Assembly: GCA_022801715.1 (NCBI GenBank)
Contig: JAAWSV010000018.1
Span: 1-45,118, forward strand
DNA: 45,118 nt
Source: Oscillospiraceae bacterium
Lineage (GTDB): Bacteria; Bacillota; Clostridia; Oscillospirales; Oscillospiraceae
Direction of reading: 5' to 3'
Both the position numbers and the translations under genes were made by a program. The notes below the pieces were generated by a model that saw only the letters and a list, made by a program, of their open reading frames with translations, was not told the origin of the DNA and made no database searches. Positions 42,584-45,118 of this stretch are shown here, piece after piece (the stretch's first letter is position 1; the number at the start of each line of letters is the position of its first letter).

Positions 42584-44823
42584 TGGCTGAGTACAAGCTG
42601 AATATGGACCAGAGGATCGACGTGGAGGAGATCCTCAAGGATTTGGACAAATACCGTCCCCGCCGCCGGGGCTGGGAGTGGCGCAAGCCCGCTACCGAGC
42701 TGAAGGCCGGCCCCTTTACCTATCGGGATATCGCCGAGCCCATGGCCGGGGAGAGCGTGGGCCTGATGACCGCCCACTACTTTGAGAACATTGATCCCCA
42801 GCCCCTGCCCTCCATCACCACGGAGATCGCCTCCGGCCGGTTTGAGGACGACATCCGCCGTATGCGCATGGTGGCTCACCACGGCGCGGACCACATCATG
42901 GTCATCCGCACCGCCGGTCAGTCCCACTTTGACGGCCTCATCGAGGGTACCCCCCAGGGCATCGGCGGCGTGCCCATCACCCGCAAGCAGGTCAGAGCCC
43001 AGCGGAAGGCCTTGGATATGATCGAGGACGAGGTGGGCCGGCCCATCAACTACCACTCCTACGTCTCCGGCGTGGCCGGGCCCGAGGTGGCGGTGATGTT
43101 CGCCGAGGAGGGCGTCAACGGCGCCCACCAGGACCCCCAATACAATGTGATCTACCGCAACATCAACATGATCCGCTCCTTCGTGGACGCCTGTGAGTCC
43201 AAGAAGGTGATGGCCTGGAGCGGCATGGTGCAGATCGACGGCGCCCACAACGCCAACGCCACCGCCCGGGAGGCTTGGAAGGTCATGCCGGAGCTGATGG
43301 TGCAGCACGCCATCAACGCCATCTTCTCCGCCAGCGTGGGCATCGAGAAGAAGAATATCTGCCTGTCCACGGTGCCTCCCTCCGCCACCCCCGCCCCCTG
43401 CGTGTTCATGGATCTGCCCTACGCGGTGGCCCTCCGTGACCTCTTCACCGAGTACCGGATGCGGGCCCAGATGAACACCAAGTATATTGAGTCCTCCACC
43501 CGTGACGCCACGGTGACACACGTGCTGAACATGCTGATCTCCAAGCTGACCAGCGCGGACATCCAGTCCACCATCACCCCCGACGAGGGGCGCAATGTGC
43601 CTTGGCACATCTACAATGTGGAGGCCTGCGACACCGCCAAGCAGACGCTGCTGGGTCTGGACGGCCTGATGGACATGGTGGAGCTGAAGAAGGACGGCCC
43701 CCTGCCGGAGAAGGTCCGGGAGCTGAAGGAGCGGGCTGTGCTCTTCATGGAGGAGATCCTGGAGGTAGGCGGCTACTTCAACGCCGTGGAGCAGGGCTTC
43801 TTTGTGGACTCCGGCTTCTACCCCGAGCGGGGCGGCGACGGCATCTGCCGCGAGATCACCGGCGGCGTGGGCGCGGGCACCGTGTTTAAGCGCGAGAGCG
43901 ACTACATGGCCCCTGTCACCGCCCACTACGGCTACAACAACGTGGCCCAGTACGATGAGAGCGCCGTGAACGATCCCGCCAAGCTCATCGGCGGCTGCAC
44001 CTTCGAGTGCCCGGAGAAGATTGTCTATATCGACGAGCTGGACGAGGAGGACAATGTCAACGCCCGTATGGCGGAGACCTCCCAGTTCCGGGGCAAGGAC
44101 TGCCACATGGTCCGTCCTGAGATGGAATGGCTGGCAGACGGCACGGTGCTGATCAACATGTTCTTCCCCACCTCCAAGCGGGTGGCCGAGGCCGCGGCCT
44201 TAGAGGTGGCCAAGAGAATGGGTCTGGCCGACGCGGAGGTCATCAGCCGGGAGATCATGCAGCAGTCCGAGGGCACCCGTGTGGAGCTGAAGGGCCGCTT
44301 CCTGGAGGAGATCGACATCAACGAGCTGGACATCCCCGAGGAGCCGGATGTGATGACCGACGACGAGATCCGCGCCGACATCGAGCGCAAGCCCATGGTG
44401 GTGGTCTGCGGCACCGTGGGTGACGACGAGCACTCTGTGGGTCTCCGCGAGATCATCGACATCAAGCACGGCGGCATCGAGAAGTACGGCATGAAGGTCC
44501 ACTATTTAGGCACCTCCGTGCCCGTGGAGAAGCTGGTGAACGCGGCCATCGAGCTGGACGCCGACGTGATCATGGCCTCCACCATCATCAGCCACGACGA
44601 CATCCACTACAAGAACATCGCGGCCATCGACCAGCTGGCCAAGGAGATGGGCGTCCGGGAGAAGCTGATCTTCATCGCCGGCGGCACCCAGGTGACGCCT
44701 GAGCTGGCTGTGGCCAACGGCGCCGACGCCGGCTTCGGACGCGGCAGCAAGGGTATCCATGACGCCACCTTTATGGTGAAGCGGCGTCGGGAACTGGAGG
44801 CTGCCGGGAAGTGGCCTAAGTAA
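42583..44823 (+). CDS. oraE: D-ornithine 4,5-aminomutase, large (B12/PLP) subunit
   Basis: A 746-residue catalytic subunit. Residues up to about 590 form the TIM barrel and accessory region (HFENIDPQPLPSITTEIASG in part, SGVAGPEVAVMF). The C-terminal Rossmann-like domain binds cobalamin: the D-x-H-x-x-G motif is DEHSVG with axial ligand His617, and Lys628 in DIKHGG corresponds to the PLP-binding lysine (Lys629 in C. sticklandii, one residue offset). FIAGGTQVTPEL is the later cobalamin-contact loop. All cofactor residues are intact, so the mutase should be active. The reaction starts from D-ornithine, so an ornithine racemase must be encoded elsewhere, commonly nearby. Confidence 0.95.
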   Translation: MAEYKLNMDQRIDVEEILKDLDKYRPRRRGWEWRKPATELKAGPFTYRDIAEPMAGESVGLMTAHYFENIDPQPLPSITTEIASGRFEDDIRRMRMVAHHGADHIMVIRTAGQSHFDGLIEGTPQGIGGVPITRKQVRAQRKALDMIEDEVGRPINYHSYVSGVAGPEVAVMFAEEGVNGAHQDPQYNVIYRNINMIRSFVDACESKKVMAWSGMVQIDGAHNANATAREAWKVMPELMVQHAINAIFSASVGIEKKNICLSTVPPSATPAPCVFMDLPYAVALRDLFTEYRMRAQMNTKYIESSTRDATVTHVLNMLISKLTSADIQSTITPDEGRNVPWHIYNVEACDTAKQTLLGLDGLMDMVELKKDGPLPEKVRELKERAVLFMEEILEVGGYFNAVEQGFFVDSGFYPERGGDGICREITGGVGAGTVFKRESDYMAPVTAHYGYNNVAQYDESAVNDPAKLIGGCTFECPEKIVYIDELDEEDNVNARMAETSQFRGKDCHMVRPEMEWLADGTVLINMFFPTSKRVAEAAALEVAKRMGLADAEVISREIMQQSEGTRVELKGRFLEEIDINELDIPEEPDVMTDDEIRADIERKPMVVVCGTVGDDEHSVGLREIIDIKHGGIEKYGMKVHYLGTSVPVEKLVNAAIELDADVIMASTIISHDDIHYKNIAAIDQLAKEMGVREKLIFIAGGTQVTPELAVANGADAGFGRGSKGIHDATFMVKRRRELEAAGKWPK

Positions 44824-44846
44824 GATAGTTTTATTGAGTGGGGCTG

Positions 44847-44900
44847 CCCCGCCGCCTCCGGCGGCGGGGGGACCTGCGGGCGCAGGTCGAGGGCCTTTTT
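44847..44900 (+). terminator. Possible terminator region after oraE
   Basis: A 10-bp hairpin CCCCGCCGCC-TCC-GGCGGCGGGG (44847-44869-ish) is followed by GACCTGC-GGGC-GCAGGTC (44871-44888) and, seven bases later, TTTTT (44896-44900). The T run is offset, so termination may be incomplete, which would let genes beyond the window share the transcript. Confidence 0.45.
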
Positions 44901-44924
44901 ATCGCGCGGTTCCCGCGCGGGGTG

Positions 44925-45118
44925 CCCGCCGCGATGCGGCGGGGACGAGGGGACGGGGGGGTTCGCCCCCGGGGCGACTGGGTCTGGGGACCCTGTCCCC
45001 AGACCCAGCAGATTTTGGGAAAGTGCCAAAATCTGTCGCTGTGCCCGAGCCGCATAGCGGCGAGGAAATGCCCTTGGGGTGCGGCGGGTTGATGGAACGC
45101 GAAGGAAAACCATACGGT
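44925..45118 (+). repeat. Large multi-hairpin intergenic repeat, copy 2 (cut by window end)
   Basis: Same order and strand as 32293-32450: CCCGCCGCG-AT-GCGGCGGG, GGGACGAGGGGACGGGGG, CGACTGGGTCTGGGGACCC, TGTCCCCAGACCCAGCAG, ATTTTGG...CCAAAATCTG, then GATGGAACGCGAAGGAAAAC. Between the AAATCTGTCGCTG and GCGGCGGG blocks it has about 40 extra bases (45033-45075 region) absent from copy 1. Confidence 0.7.

Noticed and set aside
42472-44106. A 544-codon minus-strand frame inside oraE
   Set aside because: Antisense to the confirmed aminomutase; codon pattern is a by-product of the sense strand.

Overview
The window reads as chromosomal DNA of a GC-rich, strictly anaerobic Firmicute, most likely an Oscillospiraceae-type gut bacterium (Intestinimonas/Flavonifractor/Oscillibacter-like). 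The reasons are the Firmicutes holB-ricT gene pair, pyruvate phosphate dikinase, the Clostridial ornithine-fermentation operon, a fructoselysine (frl) locus, strong AGGAGG ribosome binding sites and many GC-rich palindromic intergenic repeats. The genus is an inference; nothing here fixes it.

Layout. 1-1.7 kb is the end of an AT-richer mobile island: the C-terminal part of a tyrosine recombinase, a type III toxin-antitoxin locus (consensus promoter, three tandem pseudoknot-type antitoxin RNA repeats, an intrinsic terminator, then a ToxN/AbiQ-family toxin) and a C-terminal remnant of an Rpn-family nuclease. 1.8-12.7 kb is mostly core: a LysM-G5-M23 envelope peptidase, pta, ricT and holB, ppdK behind a long structured leader, a DUF362 ferredoxin-like protein and a HEAT-repeat protein. 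12.8-25.9 kb (minus strand) is a large Amadori-product catabolism region: FGGY kinase, HAD phosphatase, BtpA-family protein, FrlB-like deglycase, esterase, two GntR/UTRA regulators, two FrlD-like kinases, FrlA-like permease, YjbQ, an amidohydrolase and FrlC. MITE-like elements lie between many of these genes. 26.3-30.6 kb (plus strand) holds a YtcJ-like amidohydrolase with an altered metal motif, a second FrlC-like TIM-barrel protein and a MATE exporter.

30.9-38.6 kb (minus strand) holds a one-chain iron-sulfur L-serine dehydratase, about 0.9 kb of non-coding repeats, a four-gene unit (amidohydrolase, two PuuE-like polysaccharide-deacetylase-fold enzymes, a DUF5104-type lipoprotein) and a LysR regulator. 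38.7-44.8 kb (plus strand) is the ornithine degradation operon ord, ortA, ortB, oraS, oraE, divergent from lysR with overlapping promoters. The ornithine racemase is not in the window.

How the genes fit together. Several loci feed amino-acid and glycated-amino-acid fermentation. Fructoselysine is imported, phosphorylated and cleaved to glucose 6-phosphate plus lysine. D-ornithine goes through 2,4-diaminopentanoate to alanine and acetyl-CoA. Serine goes to pyruvate. Pta can turn acetyl-CoA into acetyl phosphate, and PpdK links pyruvate and phosphoenolpyruvate. The most notable non-coding finding is the antitoxin RNA, whose three divergent repeats keep both stems of an H-type pseudoknot by compensatory changes. 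Next are the ppdK leader with paired ends, the MITE-like family in the frl locus, a hairpin family near the ornithine genes, and a large hairpin repeat present at 32.3 kb and 44.9 kb.
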